Assembly (NCBI RefSeq): GCF_033439725.1
Contig: NW_026944387.1
Span: 2,356,001-2,420,000 of the forward strand
Length of the DNA stretch: 64,000 nucleotides
Source of the DNA: Neurospora tetraspora
Lineage: Eukaryota; Ascomycota; Sordariomycetes; Sordariales; Sordariaceae
Direction of reading: 5' to 3'
Shown here: one piece after another, positions 12,101-23,661 of the stretch
Numbering within the stretch: position 1 is the first letter of the stretch
Layout: every line of letters begins with the position of its first letter
Program-made: the position numbers and the translations under genes
Notes under the pieces: model-generated
What the model saw: only the letters and a program-made list of their open reading frames with translations
What the model was told of the DNA's origin: nothing
The model's database searches: none

Positions 12101-12566
12101 CCGTCTCGCCTTTTGTCTCAACCGGTTCAACTCGTCCTTTGGGCAGTCCCGAAATTCATTCAGCTCCATCCTCTCTGGCGGTGGCTCAAACAAGATCCAC
12201 ACCAAAGTACGGTTCCCGATCCGCGACCTCGATCTGACTAGGTACTGTGCCGAGCCGGACCCGGACATGGCGACCACGGACGATGCGCACTACGCCGGCC
12301 GCATCAAGTACGATTGCTATGCCGTCACGGTGCATGTGGGCCAGGGAATCAATGGCGGGCATTACTATACGTATGTGCAGGACGAGCAGTCCAAGGACCC
12401 GACGGATTGGTTCAAGTGTAATGATGATGTGGTGGAGAGGGTGAAGATTGGGAGTGGCGGTCCGGGTATGAATGGGAATGGTGGAATACCGGACTTGACG
12501 GAGGTGATGTATGCGAATGGGAATACGTCGGCTTATATGGTATATTATCGGAGGCAGGGTACTTGA
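9166..12566 (+). CDS. Doa4/USP8-like ubiquitin carboxyl-terminal hydrolase
   Basis: Two exons (9166..11514 and 11577..12566, 62-bp intron) encode 1,112 residues. An N-terminal helical MIT-like/USP8-dimer region (about 60-170, EEALQQAKAFQSFGRIDMAF) is followed by a long Ser/Pro-rich linker. A rhodanese-like domain (about 410-560, ILVIDIRSRDEYDDGH) comes next, then the USP catalytic domain. The Cys box reads NPGVFCFANSSLQ with the nucleophile at Cys714 and the oxyanion Asn five residues before it. The Zn ribbon has CQNAEC and CETCNK pairs, and the His box is GGHYYTYV (His1045) with NDD after it. Members take ubiquitin off cargo at the endosome before it enters multivesicular bodies and so recycle ubiquitin. 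Cys, Asn, His and Asp are all present, so it should be active. The usual GNTCYMN box is changed to GVFCFAN. The first in-frame ATG (9166) was chosen. Confidence 0.92.
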
Positions 12567-14489
12567 GCGTGTTTGGAAGAAGGCGTTGGTTGAGCGATCG
12601 GGAGGCTTTTTTTTTTTTTTTTTTGTTTGGAACTGGAAACCAACGATGATAATGGGTTCGAGTCAAAGCGGAAACCACTTCTGTCACCACCCCACGTCCT
12701 TTGCTTGCTTACACGTACTATTGGAGACACAGCACATGGTCTTATAAGAGTGCAAGTGTACATACTTTGGACTTACCTTGAGCTTCTTAACTTGTATATA
12801 ATTAGACTACATGGCTTGAGAGCGCCGGTGGATATGAGAGAGATGAATGATGATGATGATGAATTAGGCCCTCAAGGCAGTCTACCTGGTACATCCACGA
12901 CAAACCACGATTGGTCGTCTACTGTTGTACACATGTGAGGCGAGAGAATATTAAGTCTTTTCCCAGTGGCCAATATTTATAGTTACCAAGGTGATTCTTT
13001 CCATCCCATCTTACGAATCGGGAGGGGACAAGATGAATTCAGATGAATGACAGCCACATGGCCCCTGACATGAACGGCGGGCGCCTCTGCGGGGTAGCTC
13101 TACCTGGTAGGTCTGTTAGCAGGGTACATAAGAATACTTACTCTACACCTATTGTTTGGTTTAAGGCCCCGCGTAGAGTGTACCTCATTATCAAATTATA
13201 CAGGGTGCATTGTCTGCGATCCCGTTCAGCCAAATGGGAACAGGAACGACAGTTCACATGCCCACCCGACGTTGTCGTTCCCAAACTCAAACGTCTTAAC
13301 AGTCGCCAAGACTTCCCGAGAATTGAACTGAACACAAGTTTTTGGCAAACGGACCTTCGAAATGAAAGACGAAAACCAAGAAACTCAATTATATTACCAG
13401 AAAGAGTGCTATATGCTCATTTGGTGGAGATACAAGCAAATGAAGTCTTATTCGTTTCGTTTCGAAGACCCGATTGCCCAAAAGTTGTGGTCAGCTCAAT
13501 TCTCGGGAAGTCTTGGCGACTGTCAAGACGTTTGAGCTTGGGAACGTCATTGCGGAATCGGTCCGCACCCGTCAATGATCAAACTGAGGTGAGTTCCACT
13601 TTGGGTTTTCTGATATCTTTTTACGAAGCACCCACGAGTATGACATGACATAAAGATCGGCACGACCACACAGCGTCTTAGGCAGAGAAGTGTCCTCTTG
13701 AGAGACGAGGTCTGAGCACGCAGGACACAGCGATGGAGATTTTGGCATGTTGAAATGAGTCCATAATCTCCTTGTCCACTTCAGAATCCGATACCGCATC
13801 GATCCAGAAGTTGAGATGGAGCTTTTTTGGGTGCCAATATCCCTTGGGCCTCCCGTCGTCGGGATGTGCTGGCGTCGTCCTAGACTGTTCGAGGGAGGGG
13901 CCTGTCATGTTGAAAGTCACATCTCCACAATTGGAGCCTCGGTCTTATACACGTGTAGTGTTATCGCGGACACGTTACCGCTTCATGCCATCCAGTGATT
14001 ATTGAGGAACTCGTTCTTCGTTGTTCTTGTTCAATTGTCAGCGTCTCATCAAAATCTCTTTGGCCGATCAAATATCTATTTTAGCGTCTACAGGGGTCGA
14101 ACCAATTGTGAGGTCGTAACAGTAACAATTTCTTTATCAGCTACCTTGGTCTACCTAAAACTTGCAGCGATAAGACCCCGTGAGGCGTACCGACTTGTCG
14201 TTTCCTTTATTTTGTGGGGATCGAGGTCTCACCCTCTCTTCATCATCTTTATCCTTTCGTCCTAAGGGTCCTCCGGTCTTTATATCATTACCCGTGGAGA
14301 TACACTGACCCATCCCCACTCTTCTCCACGGGTACAACCGGTGCATCACCGCCGTTTCTTCGTCTATTCGTCTCACCTCTTCCCGGTCCAACCCTGCTTC
14401 CTTGTTGTGTTGTTCCTGGATTTAATCATCCCAACTCATCATCTTCTCACCCAACCATCAACCACACACCACACAACACAACAGTCAAG
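12567..14489. other. Intergenic region between deubiquitinase and aldehyde dehydrogenase
   Basis: It holds the deubiquitinase 3' UTR with an 18-base T tract near 12607, then an inverted-repeat element (13277..13545). The aldehyde dehydrogenase promoter follows, with TTTATATC at about 14279..14286 and a CA-rich leader ending in ACAGTCAAG before the ATG. I see no gene in it. Confidence 0.5.
13277..13545. mobile_element. MITE-like inverted-repeat element (269 bp)
   Basis: The left arm (13277 to about 13366) and right arm (about 13456 to 13545) are reverse complements. The outer 56 bases have about four differences, and similarity falls towards the loop. The outer ends begin GTTCCCAARCTCAAACGTCT. 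At three of the four outer differences the left arm has A where the other arm, read in the same sense, has G, so these are C-to-T changes on the opposite strand, one in the CpA context of repeat-induced point mutation. No clear target duplication is seen. The structure fits a decayed non-autonomous DNA transposon or a palindromic remnant. Confidence 0.5.
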
Positions 14490-16170
14490 ATGGCCGCATC
14501 CAAAGTACTAATAGCCCCCTTCGAGGTCACTCCCCTCGACATCATTCCCGCCGTCTCCAGCACCGCCCGCGCCACCTTCGCCTCCCACAAGACCAAGGAC
14601 CTGCAATGGCGTCTCGTCCAGCTGCGCAAGCTCTACTGGGCCCTCGATGACTTCAAGCCCTCGCTGCTGGCCGCGCTCCAGCAGGACCTGCACAAGGGCG
14701 GATATGAGTCGGACTTCACCGAGGTCGACTGGGTCAAGAACGACTGCTTGCACATGATCAACAACCTCGAGACCTTCGCCAAGACCGAGAAGCTCAAGGA
14801 CGTGCCCGTCACCTACTCGATGATGAACTTCCGCGTCAAGAAGGAGCCTTTGGGAACCGTCCTCATCATCGGCCCTTACAACTTCCCCGTCCAGCTGGTG
14901 CTGGCCCCGCTCGTGGGCGCCATCGGCGCCGGCTGCACGGCCGTTATCAAGCCGTCCGAGCTGACACCCGCGTGCGCCATGGTCATGAAGGAAATGATCG
15001 AGAGCCGGCTGGACCGCAACGCATTCGCCGTCGTCAACGGCGCCGTCCCCGAGACCAACGCGCTCATGGACGAGAAGTGGGACAAGATCATGTTTACCGG
15101 CAGCGCCCAGGTCGGCTCCATCATCGCCCGCAAGGCCGCCGAGACGCTGACGCCCGTGTGCCTCGAGCTGGGCGGCAGGAACCCGGCCTTTGTGACCAAG
15201 AAGGCCAACCTGGCGCTCGCGGCCCGCCGGCTGATGTGGGGCAAGTGCTTGAACGCCGGACAGGTGTGCATGAGCCATAACTACGTGCTCGTCGACAAGG
15301 ACGTGGCCGACACTTTCATCGAGTTCCTCAAGATCTCGTACAAGGAAATGTTCCCCAACGGAGCAAAGGCCAGCCCGGATCTGTCGCGCATTGTCAACGC
15401 GAGGCACTTCAACAGGATCAAGAAGATGTTGGACGAGACCAAGGGCAAGATTGTCATGGGCGGCCAGATGGACGAGAGCGAGCTGTTCATCGAGCCGACG
15501 GCGGTGTTGGTGGATAGCCTCGATGATCCGATGATGCAGGAGGAGAGCTTCGGTCCCATCTTCAGCGTTTACCCTGTGGACAACCTCGACCAGGCGCTCA
15601 ACATTGCCAATGCCGTGCACCGGACGCCGTTGGCGCTGATGGCGTTTGGTGACAAGGCGGAGACTACAAAGAGTATGTTTTTTTTTCTCCCTTCCCCTTT
15701 CATGTTATTGAAATCTTTTATACTAACAAGCTACCCAACCACCCACAGTCCTCGACGAAATGACCTCTGGCGGCGCCTGCATTAACGACGCCTACTTCCA
15801 CGGCGCCGTGCACACGGTCCCCTTCGGCGGCGTTGGCGACTCCGGCTGGGGCGCCTATCGCGGCAAAGCCAGCTTCGACAACTTCACGCACTTCCGCACC
15901 GTGTCCGAGACCCCGAACTGGATGGACAAGCTCCTGCGCGTGCGCTACATGCCGTACGACTGGAGCGAGCTCAGGTTCCTGCAGCGCTGGACCAACAAGA
16001 AGCCCAACTTTGACCGCCAGGGGACCGTCGCTAAAGGGTCCGGATACTGGATGTGGTTCTTCTTGGGCTTGGGTACCGATGGTGGCGGTGTTAAAGGTGC
16101 GTTGAAAAGGTGGCTGGTCGTTGTGGCTGGCTATTATCTGTCTGTTTATGTGAAGGCGAGGAGGCGTTGA
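14490..16170 (+). CDS. Fatty aldehyde dehydrogenase (class 3, membrane-anchored)
   Basis: Two exons (14490..15672 and 15749..16170, 76-bp intron with a TACTAAC branch site) give 534 residues. The protein oxidises medium- and long-chain aldehydes to acids with NAD(P)+; yeast Hfd1 and mammalian ALDH3A2 are the family comparators. Visible motifs are IIGPYNFPVQL (cofactor fold), the IKPSE loop, FTGSAQVGS, the catalytic Glu in LELGGRNP and the catalytic Cys in NAGQVCMSHNY. The PFGGVGDSGWGAYRG motif lies in the second exon. The C-terminus has a hydrophobic stretch (WLVVVAGYYLSVYV, about 513-526) before a basic KARRR end. This suggests a tail anchor in the ER, a mitochondrial outer membrane or lipid bodies, as in ALDH3A2. 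The ATG was chosen because similarity begins just after it and a CA-rich leader precedes it. Confidence 0.93.
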
Positions 16171-17057
16171 GTTGTTTGTGTGATCGCGGCAACTCACTCC
16201 GTCTGTTTCCAAGTGTTTTTGATGCTTTCTTTTGGTTTATGTATCTAATGCGCTTTATGAATAGATAACGAGTCGACGTCTTCTTGATTGCCTGTTCCAG
16301 TCAGGAGTTCAACAACAGCAGTGACATGGTCGATTTAAGGGGGGACGATATTATATGATTAGGAGGGGTCGATAATGGGCGGAAGCAGATAATGTCGAAG
16401 AAGTAATGGCACGGTTTGGATACGTTCAAAGACTTAATATGTACGGTGTATCACCCCTTGAGCTTGCACATTTAGGAAGAGCAGCTTATATACCCAGTTT
16501 TTCCAAAGCGACCAGTCTATGTCTCCTTTGACGGTCTACATCATGAAGCCATACTTATCCTTCTTTAAAACCAGAGCAGCTTTCAACCCGTTACCTTTAA
16601 CTATACACTTACAAGTCGGACAACTGTAAGCTACTCGAGCACGCTTCAACTTTGTTTATACCTCGGCTTCTAGGTCGAGTTCAAATAGATTAACTCATGA
16701 TCTATGTTTTACCGGAAGGAAGTGGTCAAATCCTCATCAGGGTTGTCGGCATACACCACCGCGCGCGGAACATTCCCCCGAAGAGTAACCCGGACATTTA
16801 TCCTCCGGGTTTTTATCCACGGCAGTATGCCACCCCTCCATGCGTTACCGGAAGTGGCAGTGGAAGACCACATGTAATTGTCCAAGACAACATTCATCAG
16901 ATGCTTTATATATATATATATATATATACTCTCAAAAAAAAAACCCAGCCAAACCTCCATCCAACCTTCTTCTACTTTACCTCCGTCTCACCTCCTCGTC
17001 CCACATGCCCCCATAACGAAACCTTCGGGTACCTCACCCTTAACCTCACCAACATCA
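16171..17057. other. Intergenic region before the glycosyltransferase
   Basis: This holds the 3' UTR of the aldehyde dehydrogenase and the promoter and leader of the next gene. The only clear feature is the TA run at 16907..16928. An A tract and a CT-rich leader follow it. Confidence 0.4.
16907..16928. repeat. (TA)n dinucleotide run
   Basis: About eleven TA units, ending 129 bp before the glycosyltransferase ATG. At this distance it may also serve as the TATA element of that gene. Confidence 0.6.
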
Positions 17058-19099
17058 ATGTCTACCTCACGCCGTGCTCCCCCTCCTCCTATATCGAGAA
17101 CCAGCACCAGCACCAACAGCAGAATGGCCAGCCAATACACTCCTCCCTCTTACTCCTCCTCCCAAGCTTACAACCACAGCCCTTTAAGCCAAAGCCACCA
17201 CAGCCCAAGTGAAGGAGGCCAAAGTCCTAAACCAAGCAACCATAACGAAAGCCATGCCTACAGCCACCACCATCACCACCACTCCCGCTTCTCCATAGTA
17301 CCCATCATACCCTCTTCTTCCCTCTCAACAAAATCCCTAAACCTTCGAGACAACCTCCGGAGAGATATGCGAGACATGAACGGCATCACCAATCTCAAAA
17401 AATACCGCCAACGTCGACGTCTTTTCAAACTCGCCTCCATCCTCTTTTTTTCTTGTCTGACGCTTTGGTCACTGTTCCATTACTTCTTCTTCCATCATGG
17501 TGGTTCCTCTACCGTTTCTCCCTTCTTCTACTCTTTCTCGTCGGGTAGCAGCAAAAAAGAAGGCGGCGGCAATTTTAACCCTTCAGATTTAGGAGAAGAA
17601 GAAGAAGTAGTAGACTACGAAGCCATCGCCTCCTCTTCTCGCACCAAGTCCTCCTCGCCTCGGGGAGGAGGAAGCGTGCGGCGAAAGCTGACTGACGAGA
17701 TACTACTGAACAACTTGTCTCTGGACGGCGAGACATGTCGGGCTACGTTTCCGGGACTGATGAAGGAGATTGATGATACGGTAGCGAAAGGGCCGTTCAA
17801 GGTCAAGAGGAGCAGTGATTTGGGACCGATGCAGGTGCGGATCCGGGAGGGGAGGATTTATGTGTTGCATGCGCAGCGGAAGAGGGATTTGAGTAGGGAG
17901 ATGGTTAATGTATGTTTTGTTTTCTTTCCTTTTCCTTTTTCTTCTTCCGTTCCGTTCCCGCCCTTTGACACTGACTGACTGACACTGACACACACGAAAA
18001 AAAAAAGTCAAGAACAGCAGCCCTCCACCAGCTCCACCGCGCCCTGCTCACCTTGCCGCCCCCTTCCTCCGACCGTACACATCATCTCGAAGAAGAGTTC
18101 GACACAATCCTAACCCTCAACATCCTCGACACCCCCTTCGGAACCGCCCTGCAATACACCCGCAACGCCGACCCCGTGCACGCCCCCTCGGACCGCGACG
18201 CCCGCACTTTTTTGATTCCTCACTTCTCCTTCTGGGCATGGGACCTCCCCTTCATCGGCTCTATCTCTCGCGCCGCCTCCGCCATCACTCAACTCGAAGA
18301 AACCCAATTTCAAGAAGGAAACCGCTGGCACAGCCACAAAGACCCGCGCGCCGTCTGGCGCGGAACTACTTGGTTCAACTCGATCCACAACCCGCAGCTG
18401 CGGTACAAGCTTGTTTCCACCGCCAAAAACAAGCCGTGGGCGGATGTGCAATCGCTCGAGTGGACGGGCGGCGGGGGTGACAATAAAAACGCCACTAATG
18501 CATTGGCGATCGAGGACTTTTGCAAGTACAAATACGTGCTGCACACCGAAGGCATTTCCTACTCGGGTCGGTTCCAGTTCCTCCAGATGTGCGCCTCGGT
18601 AACGCTCACGCCGCCGATCCAGTGGATGCAGCATACCACGCATTTGGTCAAACCCTTATTCTCGAGCGATCTGGACTTGGACAAGGCCAGGTCGTTGCGT
18701 ATGAGAAAAAATGGGAAGACGAAAGATACCAGGGCTAAAAAACCCGGAGCAGCCGCAAAAGATGGGGTGGTGCCATGGACGCCGCACGTGAGACATGAGA
18801 GGGCGTGGCCGAAGCGGTATGATCCCAATGAGGCGAATATCGTGTTTGTAAGCCCCGATTGGTCGGATTTGGAGGATACGATACATTGGTTGGAGGAGCA
18901 TCCCAAAGTTGCCGAGGGGATTGCCAGGAGGCAGAGAGAGTTGTTTGTGGGTGGGGGGTACTTTAGTCCGGCGGCGGAGGCGTGTTATTGGAGAGAGCTG
19001 GTGAGAGGGTGGGCGAAGATGGCGAGGCCGGAGAAGGGCGAGTTTGAGGAGTTGGGGGTGCCGTATGAGGAGTTTGTGTTGAGTAACGGGTGGGATTGA
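17058..19099 (+). CDS. CAP10-type glycosyltransferase (GT90), type II membrane protein
   Basis: Two exons (17058..17909 and 18008..19099, 98-bp intron) give 647 residues. A Ser/His/Pro-rich N-terminal tail is followed by a basic patch (KKYRQRRRLFK). One transmembrane helix comes next (about 134-152, LASILFFSCLTLWSLFHYFFF), which places the rest in the Golgi lumen. After a low-complexity stem comes the CAP10 domain with HSHKDPRAVWRGTTWF, the conserved YKYVLHTEGISYSGRFQ (acceptor/donor loop) and LTPPIQWMQHTTHL. The family was defined by Cryptococcus Cap10 (capsule) and includes O-glucosyl and xylosyl transferases. The sugar and acceptor cannot be told here; a role in cell-surface glycans is an inference. 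The start is the first ATG in frame. An internal ATG 23 codons later is an alternative. Confidence 0.85.
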
Positions 19100-19478
19100 G
19101 TTGTGCTCGGTTTGGAAGGCGTCATGTTTGATATTTTTATTTTGTGTAGTGTGGATATCGGGTTGGAGAGCTTCCTTCATGAAGAAATGATTGCTGATAT
19201 AGCTGTATTAATTATTTGTCTTGTTTCGGTGTGTCAATCGTAAGGGCCTCTCAAGTAGTCGTTTGACCAGTAGTTGTATGCTCACGTCTGGAGCACTACA
19301 CCCGTGAGTCCCCTCACCGTCCCTCTAGAATATACCACCGAGGAAGAAAAACAACCCGCTTTCCCGTAAAAATAAAGCCTCCAAACTCCAGAAACGCCAA
19401 CTTAGCGCTCTCGCCCATTGACCCATATGCTAAACCAAAGAGGTCCCGCTTCAGGACTTCTCGATAAGAGTAACCCCT
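19100..19478. other. Convergent 3' UTR region
   Basis: These 379 bp between two convergent stops hold two 3' UTRs. I see nothing else. Confidence 0.4.
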
Positions 19479-20330
19479 TCAAAGAACCGTCACGCCCGGT
19501 CCCCAGTTCTCCCCTATCCTCCTCATATCCTCTGCAAACTTCTTGCTCGTGATTCTCTTTCCGCCTGTCCCCGTAAGCGGCGAATGCTCGTCCGGATCGA
19601 AGAACGGGTTCTGCAACAGCTTGATGTACGCCGTCTGCATCGCCTTGAAGACCTGTCCCCCATGTCAGCATATGTGTCCGTCCTTCTTTCTCCACTTCTT
19701 GCCCCTTATCCCACACCGTCAAGATCCCCCCCTCCAGGAATAGCCGAGGAAGTACTCACAACTTTCATCTCCCCCTCCCTCAATCCAACACTACTAGCCG
19801 CAGCCGCCGCGCCACTCTGCCCCAAAACCCCCAACCCTCCACCACCTTGCTGTCCCCCTACCCCATGCCCACCCGCCCCTCCTCCTCCCCCACCTCTCCC
19901 ATCAACCCTTCGTCCCCTCATATCCACAACCGCAACAAACTTGGTCCCCGTATTCGTCTCGAACCCGTACGCCGCCAGGCGGTCGTCCACCGCATGCAAC
20001 AGGCCAAAGTCACCGGACAAGCCCACGCCGGCCGCGGCGTTGCGGCGCGCGCGCAACTCGAAGACGTCAAGAGTCGAAGAGAGCAGGAGGTGGAATTGGA
20101 GGGAGGTGCGGGCCGGAGTGTAGGTGTTGGTGGAGGGGTCGTAGGAGGGGAAGATTTGGATGTGGAGGGGGTTGTTCTGTTTCAGTGAGAGAAGGGGGTG
20201 GGTTAGCAAAACTGGATGGATGGGAGGGAGGGAAAGGAATGAGTAAGGAAGGGAAAGGAGGGGGATAGGGGAGCTTTACGTTACGGCCTATTACGCCTAG
20301 ACAGGCTATTGAGGGGATTAGGGTCGCCAT
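19479..20330 (-). CDS. TRAPP complex subunit, TRAPPC2L/Tca17-like
   Basis: Three exons (20330..20280, 20176..19760 and 19652..19479; introns 103 and 107 bp) give 213 residues. The longin-like sedlin fold is recognisable. The N-terminus MATLIPSIACLGVIGRN is followed by NPLHIQIF, then LQFHLLLSSTLDVFE and DFGLLHAVDDRLAAYGF. After these come the TGTKFVAVVD strand, and finally VFKAMQTAYIKLLQNPFFDP at the last exon. The TRAPPC2L family assists assembly of the TRAPP tether and Rab guanine exchange at the Golgi. A glycine-rich insert (GRGGGGGGAGGHG..., about 99-130) sits between the last strand and the final helices and is unusual for the family, whose members are often near 140 residues. It is convergent with the glycosyltransferase. 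Confidence 0.85.
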
Positions 20331-20998
20331 TCTTCAAGGAGGTGGTCCTGTACTCGGGCTTGATTTGGTATTATCGCAGTATGTTGAGGCGGTGATGCGG
20401 ATTTTCCGGTTAAGAGGTTTGGTTGCGAAGACTGAGTGATGTCGAGTGCCCTGCTTGATTTGCGACAGTTTGGATGTTGTTCAGTTGAACGATGACAGAA
20501 CGCGGGCCGCCGTGGTGACGCGGGAAGCTGATCCATGGAGCTGCAGCAAGTGGGTCTGGGGTAGCTTGGGTAACCATTGTTTAGTGACCTGTGGACCCCT
20601 ATTTCCCGCGTCTACAGTGGGTGTGAATGATCATGTTGATGCCCCTTTTCAACCTCACAGTATGCTTCCATCAAAACACACAACTCAGTAAGGTACCGGT
20701 AGATGCGAGAACCTTTCATTTTCCCCAATGATTCGTTCTAGTTGGCTATGACAACAGATACAATATACAGCTTCCAGTGTCTGCCCGAAGAAACGGTAAA
20801 CCTATCCACAACGCCGGGCGCAGTGCTCCTCTCCTCCCCCGCTGGCCAAACACTCCTTTAACTTCCCCGTATCCAACCCAAAGCTACGCCGATGCTCGAA
20901 AAAAAGGGTGACGATGATTTTCCCAGGTTTTCCAAAATGACAGCCCTTTTCCATAAATGCCCAACGCTGAAAATGCCTGGACACACAACTTCACTTGC
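20331..20998. other. Intergenic region, TRAPPC2L promoter
   Basis: Both neighbours are on the minus strand. This gap holds the TRAPPC2L promoter on its left and the malonyl transferase 3' UTR on its right. I see no gene and no clear repeat. Confidence 0.4.
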
Positions 20999-22394
20999 TC
21001 AGTCCCACCTATCCCATGCATCTTGCCACTCGTCGTCCTCGTAAAAGTCCGTCTCCTCTAGCCCCCTGAGTACCTCCTCAATCTCCTTCGGATCGGTAAT
21101 TGCCCAGACACCGGCGCCCTTAATGACATCCTTCCCGCGCATGCCAACCTCCTTACCCACCAAGTTCCGGCCCACGTACCCCGGCCCGATACCGACCCAT
21201 CTCCTGACCTTCATGGACTGATCCAGATACTTGATGCTGTCCCACCACTGTACCGTCTCGACCGCCTGCCGAGCCAGAAGGTCCTTTAGCTGCTCCCTAC
21301 TTTCAAAGGGCCTGGCCGTCACATTGCTAATGCACGTAACCTTGCCGGGAAACGTGACAATATCCTCATTCTCCCTTCCCTTGACCATGCTGTTTCCCGC
21401 CATCATCTGCTGCAGCACCCCGACGGCCGGCTTCATGATGGGACTGTGAAACGGGCTGTCGCTCTTGAGCCTGACCGCGCGTGGGTCGTGTCCCAGGAAC
21501 TGACGCACATGGGCCACTAGTGTCTTGATGCGCTCAATGCTTCCGCTAAGCACAATTTGGGTCTTGCTGTTGACGTTGGCAATAAGCACCTGGTCGATTG
21601 GGCTCCAGTCGTCGGCGCTCTCGACTTTCGGGCCGGCGCTGTCGTAGCCGACAAACTCGCGGATTGCGGCACATAAAGGTGGCAGGTGCTCGGCCTTGCT
21701 ACTGACGAGTGCTACCATGCCGTACTCTCCGCCGTACATCTCCTCGGCCTGCCGGGTGGCATTGGAAAAGGCTTCCGCTCGCTTGTGCACCATACGCAGA
21801 CTATCTTGGAAATGGATATAGCCGCCTGCGACAAGCGCAGCGAATTCGCCAAGAGAGTGACCGAGAGTAAAGTGGGCGTTGTCTTCGACTCTAAAGTTGA
21901 AGTGCTTTTCGAGGATGCGGATGATCATTATCGAGGTGGCCATGATGGCTGGTTGTGCGTTGGGCGACAGGTTGAGGTCCTTGCCGGGCCCATTTTGTAT
22001 CACGTCCGAGAGCTTGTAGCCCACTACCGAGTCGATTTCGTCGATGATTTCGGAAGTTGTCGAGGGAAAGGCTTCTAGCCAGGGGGTGAGCATGCCGACT
22101 CTTTGGACGCCTTGGCCTGTATATCGTATGGCTGTTAGCATTGTCGTTCGCAACTTGAGCATGTGAAGGCGGGAGAGCCGGCGACCACTACGAACCTGGA
22201 AAGAAGATGGCCGTCTTTGGCCGTGTGTCTGGTACCGGCAAATGTGTCGCATGTCCTCTACGCTGCCGTACCACTACCGAGCGTGGTAATGGTGATATTC
22301 TAAGGGGTGTTTTTGTGATGGCATTGTTGGAGGAGAGAAGCGCAGAAGGAGGAAGCGCAAGCGCAGGCCTACGAAGGGGCCCGCGCAAAGGCAT
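20999..22394 (-). CDS. mct1: Mitochondrial malonyl-CoA:ACP transacylase
   Basis: Two exons (22394..22196 and 22116..20999, 78-bp intron) give 438 residues. The enzyme moves malonyl groups from CoA to acyl carrier protein for mitochondrial fatty-acid synthesis, which supplies lipoate. The N-terminus is rich in Arg, Leu, Pro and Ser without acids (MPLRGPLRRPALALPPSALL), a good mitochondrial presequence. The catalytic domain has IFFPGQGVQRVGM (split by the intron), the nucleophile in FTLGHSLGEFAAL, the conserved Arg-containing helix LRMVHKRAEAF and the catalytic His in SDSPFHSPIM. A Trp/Asp-rich tail (DDEWQDAWDRWD) closes the protein. The length is a little above that of yeast Mct1. It is divergent from Rrp4. 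A GTCC repeat lies in its leader at about 22444..22463. Confidence 0.92.
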
Positions 22395-23661
22395 ATCGGT
22401 GTATGTGGACCTGGAAACCTCGATTTGTCCCCGTCCCAGGCCGGCCGTCCGTCCGTCCGTCCGTCTACCGCGTGTGTCGTGCGTCGCTACCGGAACCTCG
22501 GTCTGGTTTCACTAATAGTCTTGTCTTGATCCACCGCTATGGTTCCCGATAGTCGATGTCCGTTCGGCGCCAAGTCAAGTAGTACACGGCTATGTCGTAG
22601 TCTGGTGGAATCCGAAGTCGGGGATGTTTATGTAAATCTCGAATTGGTGTTTTTTGTTTGCCAAACAAGTCAGGTATGTTTGATGGCGCAAACCCGGAAC
22701 AAGTAAACAATGGGAGCAAATCAAAGAGAAGGACGGGACTACGTTTAAAGGGATGCCAGCAACTGGTGGAAGAACACGGAATGATCGGCTTTCGACGGTA
22801 GCAACGGTAGGGACGCCCGGGCAAGTAGGGACGGCTGTCTCCTGCAAGTGGAAGCTTGAGTAAGCAGGTACGGATACTCATCAACAAACCGCCCTGGAAA
22901 TCGACAGCCGCGGCCGGCGGGAGTGGGCCATCCCAACGCCCGGCTGGCCCGTTGTCCGGGGTCTTTGTGTGGAGAAGACGGGTGGGGTAAATCCGTCGGA
23001 TCTGGGCGGGCACTGCACCGTCAGTCCGTCACTGGACTCAATTGCCCTGGGGCAGGCATTTCAACGATGGGATGGGACCTTGTCACTGCAGCAGTTCCGA
23101 AAGACGAACCGTGTGACGTCGCCTAACACTGGTGCGGCTACTTTTGGCTTTTGCAGTTGGGCAAAAGCCCAGATCCACCCAGCTGCCGGGTAAGAAGGAC
23201 GCGGTGCGGCGGTGGAGGTACGTACTTTCGTGGTACCTGCACTGTATGTACCTATCTGCCCGTGCACACCACGAACGACAGGGCACGAGGCTCCACCAGC
23301 TGTGTAAAGTTCATCATCAATACCGTATCGATTTCAATATCAGAATTTCAATACACAAACATTTGGACGTCAAGTCGTTCAACTCCAGATCGACTCAAAG
23401 GTCCAAACAACACACTTCTGTGGCCAGAAGAGGAATTAACACAAACAACGAACTGCTGCAGGTCAGGGTACTTGGGAAATCTTGGGATTTGGAAAAGTTC
23501 GACAACGGAACCAGGACGGAAGGAAAACTTGTTCCCCCTCCGACCTCACCCAAATTTCGACTCTCATCTCACCAACACTCGAGATTGATATCGCTATTTC
23601 ACGGTCTCACCACAGACTGTTCAACCTTCAACAACCACACAACCAACCACAACCACACGTC
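22395..23661. promoter_or_regulatory. Divergent promoter region, malonyl transferase / Rrp4
   Basis: These 1,267 bp separate two starts. The left part has a tetranucleotide GTCC run (22444..22463). The right end is an AC-rich leader before the Rrp4 ATG. No gene is supported between them. Confidence 0.4.

Noticed and set aside
14508-15620. Long minus-strand frame opposite the aldehyde dehydrogenase
   Set aside because: It lies wholly over a well-supported gene, has a His/Leu/Gly-rich composition typical of the antisense of GC3-biased codons, and shows no domain.
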